Shown here one piece after another: positions 32,673-43,034 of a stretch of 64,000 bases of DNA (positions are counted from its first letter, which is position 1; every line of letters starts with the position of its first letter). Origin of the DNA: Diadophis punctatus similis (lineage: Eukaryota > Chordata > Lepidosauria > Squamata > Dipsadidae); assembly GCA_023053685.1 (NCBI GenBank), contig JALIGW010000058.1:3120545-3184544 (forward strand), written 5' to 3'. The notes under the pieces were generated by a model. It had not been told where the DNA came from and searched no databases. It saw only the letters and a list, made by a program, of their open reading frames with translations. A program made the position numbers and the translations under genes.

Positions 32673-34447
32673 ATTATGGTTTTCTTATATGCCGCCCAAC
32701 TCCTGAGGGACTCAGGGCGGCGTACAACAGAAAAAAGATACAAGAATCACCAATAATAAACGTTAAATTAAAAACAAATATAAAAATTAAAAAATTCATA
32801 TTAAAAAACCATCCAACAATCAGACATACCCGGGGGAGAGCATTTTGCACCAACTGAAGTCTCCGGATACTCTTCAAGGGTAGCCCCATGTAGAGCGCGT
32901 TGCAGTAGTCCAGGCGGGAGGTGACAAGGGCATGAGTGACCGTGAGTAGAGCCTCCTTCTCCAAGTATGGCTGCAACTGGTGCACCAGGCGAACCTGTGC
33001 AAAGGCCCCCCTAGCCACAGCCGTAAGATGATGGTCCAATTTCAGCTGTGGATCTAGGAGGACCCCCAAGTTGCGGACCCGGTCCGAGGGAGTCAGTTTC
33101 GCTCCCTCGAGATCCAAGGAGGGACAGTTGACATAGTCCTTAGGAGGCAATACCCAAAGCCACTCAGTCTTGTCGGGGTTGAGTCTGAGTCTGTTCCTCC
33201 CCATCCAGATCCTAACGTCGTCCAGGCACCGGCACATTACATCAACTGCCACACTGAAATCAGACGGGGTGGTGATGTACAGCTGGGTGTCATCAGCGTA
33301 CTGGTGGAAACACACCCTATGTCTGCGGATGATCTCCCCCAGCGGTTTCATGTAAATGTTAAATAGGATGGGCGAGAGAACCGACCCCTGAGGCACCCCA
33401 CATGATAGGGGCCTAGGGGACGATCTCTGCCCCCCTGCCAGCACCGACTGCATCCTATCGGCGAGATACGAGGAGAACCACCGTAAAACGGTGCCTCCCA
33501 CTCCCAACTCACCGAGATGATGCAGAAGGATACCATGATCGATGGTATCGAAAGCCGCTGAGAGGTCAAGTAGCACCAGGATGGAGGAATTTCCCCCGTC
33601 CAGGCCCCCCCAGAGATCATCCATCAGAGCGACCAAGGCAGTTTCTGTACTGTAGCCGCGCCTGAAACCCGACTGATAGGCATCTAGATGATCTGTTTCA
33701 TCCAAAAGTCGTAGAAGCTGAGTAGCCACCACCTTCTCCACAACTTTCCCTAAAAAAGGTAAGTTGGAGACCGGACGATAGTTCTTCAAATCAGCTGGAT
33801 CCAGGGAAGGCTTCTTCAGGAGGGGCCTCACCACCGCAGCTTTTAACGGCTGCGGTACGGATCCCTCCTCCAAAGAAGCGATGACCACCGCCCGGATCCA
33901 GCCACGTGTCACCTCCCTGCTGGCCGAAACCAGCCAGGAGGGGCACGGGTCCAATAAACAGATGGAGGCACCCATCGCCCCCATGGCTTTGTCCACATCC
34001 TCGGGAGAAACAGACCCAAACTCTTCCCACAACGATGGACTAAGACTTGCCCCTGGCAACTCCATGGACTCTGCCCAGCCAGAGTTCAGGTTCGACCGGA
34101 TCTGAGTGACTTTATCCGACAGAAACTTAGCGAATTCCTCAGCTCTACCTTGCAAGTGTTCTTCTCTCCCCCCTTTAGCAAGGAGGGAGCGAGTCACCCT
34201 AAACAAGGCGGCTGGGCGAGAATCTGCGGACGCAATAAGAGCGGAAAAATGGGATCGTTTTGCCGCCCTTATCGCCACTAAATAAGATCTGATGTAAATT
34301 CTTAATAGTGTTCGGTCAGATTTGGTTTTGCTGGACCTCCAGCGGCGCTCCAGACGTCTCTTCTGGCGTTTCATCTCCCGGAGCTCCTCGGTGAACCAGG
34401 GAGCTTTCCAGGATCCACTGCCGCGGAGAGGTCGCTTAGGCGCTTAT
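32650..34447 (-). mobile_element. 5'-truncated L2/L3-type LINE with open reverse transcriptase
   Basis: The - strand frame at 34374-32674 is open for 566 codons. It starts inside ORF2, after the endonuclease (upstream codons read APWFTEELRE), and contains a full reverse transcriptase: LKNYRPVSNLPFLGKVVEKV, YQSGFRRGYSTETAL, LDLSAAFDTIDHGILLHHL, GVPQGSVLSPILFNIYM and the catalytic FHQYADDTQLYI. After RRLQLVQNA the normal C-terminal segment is missing: the frame jumps straight into 3' UTR, GGGCGGCATATAAG and a TAAA tail (32650-32690). GGTTTG occurs at 32644-32649 and 34448-34453, a likely target duplication. It lies inside a Penelope-derived cluster. A young, dead copy; not a host gene. Confidence 0.9.
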
Positions 34448-34905
34448 GGTTTGAGGAGGAAGAGGACAACTGTGGGGTCTTTGGTGCTCTCATGACCCAA
34501 CTAGCTAACATCAGTACCAGAAAGGAGTAGTGTTTGTAGAGAGAAAGAGGAGGGGGAGGGGAGGGGGAGGACAACTGTGGGGTCCTTGGTGCTCTCTGAG
34601 CTTGGTGGTTTTCTTGCAGACGTTTCATGACCCAGCTAGGTAACATCAGTAGTAGAAGGGAATAGGGTTTGTGGAAAGGAAGAGGAGGAGGAGGAGGACT
34701 GTGGGGTCCTTGGTTCCTCTCTGAGATTGATAGTTTTCTTGCAGATGTTTCATGACCCAACTAGGTAACATCATCAGTGCTGGAAGGAAGTGGGGGTTGC
34801 AAAAAGGAGGAGGAGGATTGTGAGGTCCTGGGGCTCTCTGAGCTTGGTTATTTTCTTGCAGACGTTTCATGACCCAACTAGGGAACATCATCAGTGCCCA
34901 TGGGG
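34448..34905 (-). repeat. Cluster of 4 Penelope-derived hammerhead-like units
   Basis: Partial copy at about 34490-34525, then 34611-34657, 34736-34786 and 34853-34900. Continuous with the 31991-32649 cluster before the LINE inserted. Confidence 0.7.
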
Positions 34906-35530
34906 GGTAGGTGGGAGATTCCTGCTATTGCAGGAAAAGACACCCCTCCAGATCTCTCTGTCCCTCCCCAACAACGGCCTTGGCTCCAAATGACACGCAG
35001 ATGTGCTTTTTCCTCTTTTGGAAAGCCATTTCTTGCTTTTATTTCCACTTCATCTCCCCCCCCCCCCAAAAAAATCTGCAAGGATCCTCAAAATTCCGTT
35101 CCCCCCCCCCCCAAACAAATGACAATTTCTCCAGTTTTCCTCGGCGTCTTTTCTTAGCCGGAGATCTGCAGAACGTCCCTAATCAAACGGCAGGATCTCG
35201 CCGTCCTCTAATTATTCTCCTCCAAATCGAATCAAACCGTCCTTGCTGCTCTCGCTTCGCCCTTCCATGCATCTATTTCCCAGTCAAGGGCTGCAGGCTT
35301 GCCGCAGTTTTCCCGGCTGCAAACCTTCCTCCGCTATATAGGTCACGTTAATCAGTTTTCTGAGCTGTTTTATTCCCATAACGAGCCTCTGGTTGCAACA
35401 CGGAGAAAACGTATCGGCGGAAGGAACGGGGCGCACCACGCTTGCTGCAGCATGATGCGCCGTTGCGAGATTGCGGGGAGAGGATCAGCTGCTTTCAGAT
35501 TTCGACAAAGGGGAGGGGGGTTCTTCCTTA
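34906..35530. other. Single-copy stretch with C homopolymers
   Basis: C runs at 35057-35066 and 35101-35112. No recognised repeat or exon. Confidence 0.4.
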
Positions 35531-35745
35531 ATTAGGAAATCTTCCTTGGAAATGCATCATTCTTTTTCCTTTAACAGTGTTTCCCAACCTTGGCAACTTG
35601 AAGATGTCTGGACTTCAACTCCCAGAATTCCCCAGCCAGCAACGCTGGCTGGGGAATTCTGGGAGTTGAAGTCCAGACATCTTCAAGTTGCCAAGGTTGG
35701 GAAACACTGCTTTAGAAGAGCTAAAGTATCTCCATTATTGCCTTC
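35531..35745. repeat. Module shared with 10.1 kb, carrying a palindromic hAT MITE at 35575-35709
   Basis: The MITE is 135 bp (CAGTGTTTCCCAACC to GGTTGGGAAACACTG). Left of it is GGAAATGCATCATTCTTT and right of it AGCTAAAGTATCTCCATT. Both blocks occur in opposite sense and different order at 10126-10216. Confidence 0.8.
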
Positions 35746-35764
35746 CTTCTGGAGGTCACAGAAT

Positions 35765-36650
35765 AGCAAGAGTTGGAAGGGACCTTGGAGGTCTTCTAGT
35801 CCAACCCCCTGCTTAGGCAGGAAACCCTACAACCACTTCAGACAATCTCTTCTTAAAAACTTCCAGTGTTGGAGCATTCACAACTTCTGGAGGCAAGCTG
35901 TTCCACGGATTAATTGTCACACGATCCTGCTCGGATTTTTCATAATGAGTTTGAAATCCTTTAAATTCTAAATTCAGACTAGAGCCCGGAGGGGACCTTT
36001 GAGGTCTTCTAGTCCAACCCACCCACCCCCTGCTCGGGCAGGAGATCCGATGACCTAGGCCAGTTCAGACAAATGGCAGGTCCAGTCTGTTCTTAAAAGC
36101 CTCCAGTGATGGAGCAGCCAGAACGTTGGTTCAACTTGATTAATTGATCTGGGATCACAGAATAACAAGAGTTGGAAGGGACCTTGGAGGTCTTCTAGTC
36201 CAACCCCCAGCTCAAGCAGGAAACCCTAAAACATCTCAGACAAAACATCTCGGAGCTGAAGAAGCTTCTTGGATGAGGAGCGAAAGGTCTTCAAAGACAA
36301 ACCAAAAATTCCAGTTGCCTCTTGAAAAATAGCACCTTTGGGACAGCCGTGACCTGGATGACGGAGAACCTCCATAGACATCTCAGACAAATGGCTCTCC
36401 TTGAAAACCTCCAGTGATGGAGCTCCCACAACTTCTGAAGGCAACTTCCGTTCCACTGATTAATTGTTCTGACTGTCAGGAAATTCCTCCTTATTTCTAG
36501 GTTGCTTCTCTCCTTGTTTAGTTTCCACCCATTGTTTCTTGTCCGGCCTTCGGCTGCTTTGGAGAATAGGTGGACCCCCTCTTCTTTGTTGCAAACCCCT
36601 CAAATATTGGGCGACTGCTATCATGTCTCCCCTGGTCCTTCTCTTCCTTA
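35765..36650 (-). mobile_element. Three CR1 LINE 3' ends, one carrying a Penelope-derived insert
   Basis: CR1 3' termini begin at about 35770, 35985 and 36170. The third is interrupted by the type B unit at 36247-36376 and continues to about 36650 (TTTCTAGGTTGCTTCTCTCC). Confidence 0.8.
36247..36376 (+). repeat. Type B Penelope-derived hammerhead-like unit
   Basis: GCTGAAGA, stem GCTTCT/AGGAGC, GCGAAAGGTC, TTCAAAGACAAACC, then CCAGTTGCCTCTTGAAA and ACCTTTGGGACAGCCGTGAC. Core bases are mutated (CTGAAGA, GAAAG). Confidence 0.6.
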
Positions 36651-36653
36651 GGC

Positions 36654-36789
36654 CAGTGTTTCTCAACCTTGGCAACTTGAAGATGTCTGGACTTCAACTC
36701 CCAGAATTCCCCAGCCAGGGAATGCTGGCTGGGGAATTCTGGGAATTGAAGTCCAGATATCTTCAAGTTGCCAAGGTTGGGAAACACTG
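36654..36789. mobile_element. Palindromic hAT MITE with perfect 8 bp target duplication
   Basis: 136 bp, CAGTGTTTCTCAACC to GGTTGGGAAACACTG. CCTTAGGC is identical at 36646-36653 and 36790-36797. Confidence 0.9.
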
Positions 36790-36807
36790 CCTTAGGCTAT
36801 TCAATTC

Positions 36808-37195
36808 AGAATAGAGCTGGAAGCGACCTTGGAGGTCTTCTAGTCCAGCCCCCTGCTCAAGCAGGAGAGCCTATACCACTTCAGACAAGTGGCTATCCAG
36901 TCTCTTCTTAAAAATCTCCAGTGATGGAGCACCCAAACATTTAGAGGCTCATCATTCCACTGGTTAATTGTCCTCACTGTCAGGAAGTTTCTCCTTAATT
37001 CCAGGTTGCTTCTCTCCTTGATCAGTTTCCATCCATTGTTTCTTCTCCTGCCTGCAGGGGCTTTGGAGAATAAGTTGACCCCCCTCTTCTTTGTGGCAGC
37101 CCCTCAAATACGGAAATACTGCTATCCTGTCCCCCCTAGTCCTTCTTTTCCGGACACTAGCCATACCCAGGTCCTGCAACCGTTCTTCGTATGTT
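36808..37195 (-). mobile_element. CR1 LINE 3' end
   Basis: + strand starts AATAGAGCTGGAAGCGACCT. The - strand shows RTRGDRIAVFPYLRGCHKEE. Confidence 0.8.
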
Positions 37196-37560
37196 CTTCA
37201 TATTCTACCTTCTCAAACACAGGACTTACGGGCCGCTCCTTTACGAGTTTGATGTCTCTCCACACATGTGGAGTAGGCACGTCTGCAGCAGTTACATCAG
37301 CTCCTTGGCACCCAGTCAGGCTTCCCCAAGAAAGGCAATTTACGACTTTGCGGAAGTGCATGATTTCCTCAAACAAAGTAAGGCCCTTGTGTATGACCAG
37401 GGGTGATGCAATGAATGGCATTGTTTCTTGGTTGCGCACAGCTTGTCGTGGCGGCACGCAACGGGGTTGTTTACTTCACACAAGCTTTTTAATCACAGAT
37501 GACCCCCCCCCAAAAAAGTCATTGGCCCTGAGAGTTCATTGGGAGAAGAGGGGCAGGGTG
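37196..37560. other. Unassigned insert after a CR1 copy
   Basis: Not CR1 and not any repeat seen elsewhere in the window. A - strand frame (37457 down to about 37200) is open but has no recognised domain. It could be a fragment of an unrecognised element. Confidence 0.35.
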
Positions 37561-37639
37561 GCGTTTCCCAACCTGTTGGGCACTTTAAGATGGGTGGACC
37601 TCAACTCTCAGAATTACTAGTACCACCTGATTAAAAAAA

Positions 37640-38195
37640 AAACCTAGTAAGGCCACATCTGGATTACTGCAGCCGATTTTGGTCCCCATACTACAAAAGA
37701 CTGCTAGCTGCAGTTCGGCGGTTCAAATCTCACCGGCTCAAGGTTGACTCAGCCTTCCATCCTTCCGAGGTGGGTAAAATGAGGACCCAGATTATTGGGG
37801 GCAATATGCTGAACTCTGTAAACCGCTTAGAGAGGGCTGTAAAGCACTATGAAGCGGTATATAAGTCTAAGTGCAAAAAAGATGGGAAAAGGTCAGAGAA
37901 GAGCAACTAAGTGGATTAAAGGCCTGGAGAGTAAAACATACGAAGAACAGCTACAGGATTTGGGTTTGGCCAGTCTAGAGAAAAGAAGGACTAGGGGGGA
38001 CATGATAGCAGGATTCCAGTATTTGAGGGGCTGCCCCAAAGAGGAGGGGGTACACCTTATTCTCCAAAGCACCTGAAGGCAGGTTAAGAAACAACGGATG
38101 GAAACTAACCGAGGAGAGAAGCAACCTGGAATTAAGGAGAAACTTCCTAACAGTGAGGACAATTAACCGATGGAACAGCTTGCCTTCAGAAATTG
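37640..38195 (+). mobile_element. CR1 LINE 3' end interrupted by a tRNA SINE
   Basis: 37640-37700 and 37873-38195: CACATCTGGATTACTGCAGC, then QRRATKWIKGLESKTYEEQL and RTRGDMIAGFQYLRGCPKEE in the frame. Confidence 0.8.
37702..37872 (+). mobile_element. tRNA-derived SINE, 5'-truncated
   Basis: B-box-like GGTTCAAATC, then TTCCATCCTTCCGAGGTGGG, AAACCGCTTAGAGAGGGC and GCGGTATATAAGTC. Confidence 0.8.
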
Positions 38196-38255
38196 TGGCA
38201 ATTTTAAGATGTGTGGACTTCCAAGTCCCAGAATTCCCCAGCCAGCTTTGCTCCT
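38196..38255. mobile_element. Half of a palindromic hAT MITE
   Basis: AAGATGTGTGGACTTCCAAG to CCCCAGCCAGC. Confidence 0.6.
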
Positions 38256-38261
38256 AGAACA

Positions 38262-38545
38262 TAGAATAATAGAGTTGGAAGGGACCTTGGAGGTCTTCTA
38301 GTCCAGCCCCCTGCTCAAGCAGGAAACCCTATACCATTTCAGACAAGTGACTGTCCAGTCTCTTCTTAAAAACCGCCAGCGATGGAGCACCCACAACTTC
38401 CGGTGGCAAGCAGTTCCACTGGTTAATTGTCCTCACTGTTAGGAAGTCTCTCCTTAATTCCAGGTTGCTTCTCCCCTTGATTAGTTTCCATCCGTTGTTT
38501 CTATTAGTGTATCTATTAGTGCTTTGGAAAATAATTTGACCCCCC
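38262..38545 (-). mobile_element. CR1 LINE 3' end
   Basis: + strand starts AATAGAGTTGGAAGGGACCT. - strand: VRTINQWNCLPPEVVGAPSL. Confidence 0.8.
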
Positions 38546-39000
38546 CATCTCGTCAGAGTGCCCATAAATTAAGAGGCGCAGTGGCTACTCGGTAGAAAAA
38601 TGGCTTTCTCAATTTTTCATTAACTTCATTGATTTTTCCTGCAAACAAGCAAAAAAAAACTATTTGCATTTTGGATAGACTTCCTGTCTAAAATAATAGT
38701 TGTTGGCGCCAAAAAGAGGACAAGGATTAAGTTCTCACTGGCCATTTGGCTGCATTGCAAGGCAGCCATCGTATTTCTCTCTTGCACTGCAAACCTAAGA
38801 GCTATTTTGAAGGATTTGAGCATGTCCTCATAAGACCGTAGGCATATCGGGGTGACCCAGGCATTGGCCATTTGTTTCGTTGACTCCGCTTAATAGATCC
38901 CTGTGCACCTTGGGGTAAATGCTCCCTCAAAAAAACCCACCCTTTCTCTCTTCTCCATCCAGTAGGTGTGCTGTGGCAAAACTTGTAGAAAACAATCTTT
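38546..39000. other. Single-copy stretch, no gene seen
   Basis: No recognised repeat. A - strand frame (38871-38626) is open but shows no known domain or splice context. Confidence 0.4.
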
Positions 39001-39990
39001 GTAGCTCCGGGTTGAACTGAGGTGTCCTTGATGCGCTCTGAGGTTGGCGGTTTTCTTGTAGACGTTTAATGGCCCAACTAGGTAATAGCATCAGGGCTAG
39101 AAAGGAGTGGGGATTACAGAGAGGAGGAGGAGGACGACAACTGTGAGGGTCCTTGGTGCTCTCTGAACTTGTTGGTTTTCTTGCAGATGTTTCATGACCC
39201 AACTAGGGAACATCATCAGTACTAGGAGGGAGTGGAGTTTGAGGAAGAGGAGGAGGAGGAAGGCAGGAGAGGAAAGGGAGGATCGGGAGGAGGAGGAGGA
39301 GGAGAACTGAGGGGTCCTTGGTGCTCTCTGAGCTTCCTTATTTTCTTGCAGATGTTTCATGACCCTAACTAGGGAACATCATCAGTGCTAGAGGGGAGTG
39401 GGGCTTGCAGGGAGGAGGAGGAGGAGGACGTTGACAACTGCTGTGTGACGCTCTCTGAGCTTGGCTGTTTTCCTGCAGACATTTCATGAACCCAACTAAG
39501 TAACATTATCAGTGCTAGGAGGGAGGAGGAGGAGGGAGGGGGAGGACTGTGGGGTCCCTGGTTCTCTCTCAGCATGGTTGTCTGCTCGCAGACGTTTCAT
39601 GACCGAACTAGGCAATGTCATCAGTGCTAGAAGGGAGTGGGGTTTGCAGAGAGGAGGGGGAGGAGGCGGACTGTGGGGTCCTTGATGCTCTCTGAACTTG
39701 GTGGTTTTCTTGCAGATGTTTCATGACCCAACTAGGGAACATCATCAGTGCTAGAAGGGAGTGGGGTTTATGGAGTGGCAGAAGACTATGGGGTCCTTGG
39801 TGCTCTCTGAGCTTGATAGTTTTCTTGTAGAGGTTTTATGACCAAACTAGAAGGGAGTGGGGATTGCAGAGAGGGAGGAGAGGAGGAGGAGGAGGACTCC
39901 GTGGTCCTTGGTGCTCTCTGAGCTTCTTGTTTTGTAGCAGACGTTTCATTACCCAACCAGGTAACATCATCAGTGCTAGAAGGAAGTGGT
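39001..39990 (-). repeat. Largest cluster of Penelope-derived hammerhead-like units (8 copies)
   Basis: Copies at about 39053-39102, 39178-39228, 39343-39393, 39471-39520, 39585-39632, 39709-39757, an internally deleted one near 39830 and 39934-39982. Unit of 110-170 bp: hammerhead-like core, a stretch ending GGTGCTCTCTGAGCTTGGT on the + strand, and a GGA-rich spacer. Confidence 0.75.
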
Positions 39991-40375
39991 TTGCTTTCTG
40001 TTTAAACGTGGTGGTTTGCCCTGTCAGTGGGAATGATGAGTAAACACCAACCAGCAGTCAGAAGTCATGATGAAAAACGATGGGTGGATGATGACAGACT
40101 TCATCGTAGTTTCAACTGGAAAGTACGTTGAACATAGTTGAGCAACTATGGGGAGCATCTTACACCAAGCCAAGTTCCAAAACACCAGAGAATTCCTGGA
40201 GAACTTGGCATTCAGACAAATGTTGCCATCAACAGGCACACAGAGATAAACAACATCTGCCTACCATTCAAAAGAGTCAATCAAAAAGCTAACAAGGAAA
40301 CAAAAAGACCACGACATCTCCTCACCAGCACCCAACACCCAGATAAGCAGAGATTAACACTTAGCTTGCATTGGT
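39991..40375 (+). pseudogene. Penelope-like element ORF C-terminal remnant
   Basis: Pieces REFLEN, WHSDK and AINRHTEINN fall in different frames, matching the C-terminal endonuclease region of Penelope-like elements. It is followed by LPFKRVNQKANKETKRPRHL-like sequence and then a + strand hammerhead-like unit, with - strand units upstream. Frameshifted. Confidence 0.65.
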
Positions 40376-40690
40376 GATGTTACCTAGTTGGGTCATGAAA
40401 CATCTGCAAGAAAACCACCAGGTTCAGAGAGCACCAAGGACCCCACATTTCTCCTCCTCTTCTTCCTCCTCTTCCACTTCTCCTGCTCTTCTTCTTTTTC
40501 CTCCTCCTCCTCCTCCTCCTCCTCCTCCTCCTCCTCCTCCTCCTCCTCCTCCTCCTCCTCCTCCTCCTCCTCCTCCTCCTCCTCCTCCTCCTCCCTGTAA
40601 ATTCTTCTCCCTTCTAGCACTGATGATGTTCCCTAGTTGGTCATGAAACGTCTGCAAGAAAACCGCCCAGTTCAGAGTGTACCAAGGATA
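40366..40690 (+). repeat. Two + strand hammerhead-like units around (TCC)n
   Basis: 40366-40412 (GGTGATG, GAAACATC, TGCAAGAA) and 40612-40660, with a perfect TCC/CCT run at 40499-40594 between them. Confidence 0.75.
40612..40660 (+). ncRNA. Best + strand hammerhead-ribozyme-like motif
   Basis: Seen: stem I strand TTCTAGCA (40612-40619), core CTGATGA (40620-40626), 18 nt stem II region, core GAAA (40645-40648), C and GTC (to 40652), then TGCAAGAA (40653-40660), which pairs with TTCTAGCA at 7 of 8 positions. The ACGT between the core and cleavage triplet is self-complementary, so stem III could form between two molecules, as described for minimal type I motifs. Known: Penelope-like elements carry hammerhead motifs. 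Weak point: stem II pairs only as ATG/CAT plus CC/GG, one base out of the usual register. Activity is unproven. Confidence 0.5.
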
Positions 40691-40804
40691 CCTATGGCAA
40701 AACCTGCCTTGGGCATTCACTTGATAAAAGTTCAGTGCCGCCTGCAAAATAGGTGCAAGCAATAAAGTAGCTAATTAACAGGATAGTAGAATAGAATAAC
40801 CGAA

Positions 40805-41850
40805 TAACAGTTGGAAGGGACCTTGGAAGTCTTCTAGTCCAACCCCCTGTAGGCTGGAAATCCTACATCATCCCAGACAAATGGCTGTCCAATCTCTTCT
40901 TTAAAAACTTCCAGTGTTGGAGCACCCACAACTTCTGAAGGCAAGTTTTTCCACTGATTAATTGTTCTCACTGTCAGGAAATTTCTCCTTAGTTCCAGGT
41001 TTCTTCTCTCCTTGATTAGTTTCCACCCGTTGCTTCTTGTCCTGACCTCTGGTGCTTTGGAGAACAGAACAGAGTTGGAAGGGACCTTGGAGGTCTTCTA
41101 GTCCAACCTCCTGCTCAACCAGGAGACCCCATCCCATTCTGGACAAATGGTCATCCAATCTCTTCTTAAAAGCCTCCAGCGATGGAGCACCCACAACCTC
41201 TGGTGGCAAGCTGTTCCACTGGTTAATTGTCCTCACTGTTAGGAAGTCTCTCCTTAATTCCAGGTTGCTTCTCTCCATTAGTTTCCATCTGTGGTTTCTT
41301 CTTGTCCTGCCTTCTGGTGCTTTGGAGAATCAGTGGACCCCTTCTCTATGACAGCCCCTTAAATACTGGAATACTGCTATCATGTCACCCCTAAATCATT
41401 ATTTCAATATTTATTTATTTATTTTATTAGTGACATTTATATACCGCCTCACAGTGCAAGCACTCTCTAAGCGGTTTACACCAGTAAGCAATGTATATTT
41501 ACATTGCCCCCAACAATCTGGGTCCTCATTTTACCTACCTCGGAAGGATGGAAGGCTGAGTCAACCTTGAGCCGGTGAGATTTGAACCGCTGACCTGCGG
41601 ATCACAGTCAGCTAAAGTGGCCTGCAGTACCCCACTCTAACCGCTGCGCCACCTCGGCTCTTCTATAGACAAGATATACCCAATTCCTGCAATTGTTCTT
41701 TGTATGTTTGAGTCTCCAGTCCCCTCAAGGTCTTTGTTGCTCTTCTCTGCACTCTTTCCAGAGTCTCAACATCTCTTTTATAATATGGCAACCAAAACTG
41801 GATGCAGCATTCCAACTGTGTCCTTACTAAGGCTTTGTAAAGCGGCACTA
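40805..41850 (-). mobile_element. CR1 LINE 3' ends, the second split by a tRNA SINE
   Basis: CR1 termini at about 40812 and 41070. The second continues after the SINE at 41663-41850 (- strand YKALVRTQLECCIQFWLPYY, RDVETLERVQRRATKTLRGL). Confidence 0.85.
41408..41662 (-). mobile_element. Full-length tRNA-derived SINE
   Basis: On the - strand: AGCCGAGGTGGCGCAGCGGT (A-box end), CAGCGGTTCAAATCTCACC (B box), TTCCATCCTTCCGAGGTAGG, GAGGCGGTATATAAATG and a TAAA tail. A young-looking copy within CR1. Confidence 0.9.
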
Positions 41851-42384
41851 ATTTACGACACTTGCAGCATCTCTACTGGACGTGCCTGCCCAAGGGAAAA
41901 TCCATGCAATAGATAATTTACAGGGCTCCCGAGAGCTGCTTTGTATACCCCGTTTTCCTCTTGCAAGCTGCGGTTTCTCTTTGAAATCCAGAGAGCTTCT
42001 GTCCCAGAGTGTACTGTACATCCTCTCCCAACATCTGCCTTTCCCAAGCCTAGCATCTCTCTGATATCTGCTTTCTGGAAAGGCCTGATACCCCCTTCCC
42101 CCCCCCCCCCCTTCCTGCTTCTGCAGGGCGGTCCCGCAGGGTGGGTGGCCTGATGAAAACGTTGAGTGCTGCCTTCCGCCCCTCCTGTTGTTGGCTGAAA
42201 TCCGGCCTAGGGAGGGAACTGAAAACAGCATGGATGTTCCGTGTCATCTCATATCTCCAGTGGGTGGAAGGACACCTCCCTTCCTAGGAAAAAAGGATCA
42301 TTGTTTGATTTCCGCCTTCACTTCGATTGCAGCCGGGCCTTGCCTGGAACAGCATCAAAGCTTGGTGGGACTATTAACTTTTTT
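41851..42384. other. Single-copy stretch, no gene seen
   Basis: C run at 42100-42111. No recognised repeat or exon. Confidence 0.4.
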
Positions 42385-43030
42385 TTTGCAATTAAGGGGC
42401 TGTCAGAAAGAGGAGCGGGGGTCAACTTATTCTCTAAAGCAGTGGTCTCCAGCCTTGGTAACTTTACGACTTGTGGACTTCAACTCCCAGAATTCCTCAG
42501 CCAGCGCCATACCATTTCAGCCAGACCCAGCAGGATTGGCCAAGGCAGAAGAGCTCTTCCCCCATCCACGGACACCCCCCCCCCATGGGTTTAACTACAG
42601 CACCCATCGCCTCCAACTTCGGCCCGTGAAAGCCAGAGAGATGGGATGCTCTGGACCAGGGGTCTCCAACCTTGGCAACTTTGAGACTTGTGGACTTCAA
42701 CTCCCAGCAAAGCTGGCTAAGGAATTCTGGGAGTTGAAGTCCACAAGTCGTAAAGTTGCCAAGGTTGGAGACCCCTGCTCCAAAGCACCAGAAGACAGGA
42801 GAAGAAGCAACGGATGGAAACTAATCAAGGAGAGAAGCAACCTGGAACTAAGGAGGAATTTCCTGACAGTGAGGACAATTAACCAGTGGAACAACTTGCC
42901 ACAAGGAGTTGTGGGTGCTCCATCACTGGAGGTTTTCAAGAAGAGATTGGACAACCATTTGCCTGAAGTGGTGTAGGGTCTTCTGCTTGAGCAAGGGGTT
43001 GGACTAGAAGACCTCCAAGGTCCCTTCACC
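42385..43030 (+). mobile_element. CR1 LINE 3' end interrupted by a duplicated block and MITEs
   Basis: 42385-42440 and 42778-43030 are CR1 (RRSNGWKLIKERSNLELRRN, VRTINQWNNLPQGVVGAPSL). 42440-42510 is a MITE half. 42657-42777 is a full palindromic MITE (CAGGGGTCTCCAACC to GGTTGGAGACCCCTG). Confidence 0.8.
42507..42777 (+). repeat. Segment also present at 53245-53520
   Basis: CATACCATTTCAGCCAGACC through CAACTTCGGCCCGTGAAAGC and the adjoining MITE match the later copy with few differences. Confidence 0.85.
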
Positions 43031-43034
43031 TCTA

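Noticed and set aside
32674..34374. 566-codon frame as a host gene
   Set aside because: It is a LINE reverse transcriptase with 5' truncation, LINE 3' tail and probable target duplication.
41408..41662. True tRNA gene
   Set aside because: A and B boxes belong to a SINE with a LINE-like tail; no cloverleaf with an anticodon arm is evident.
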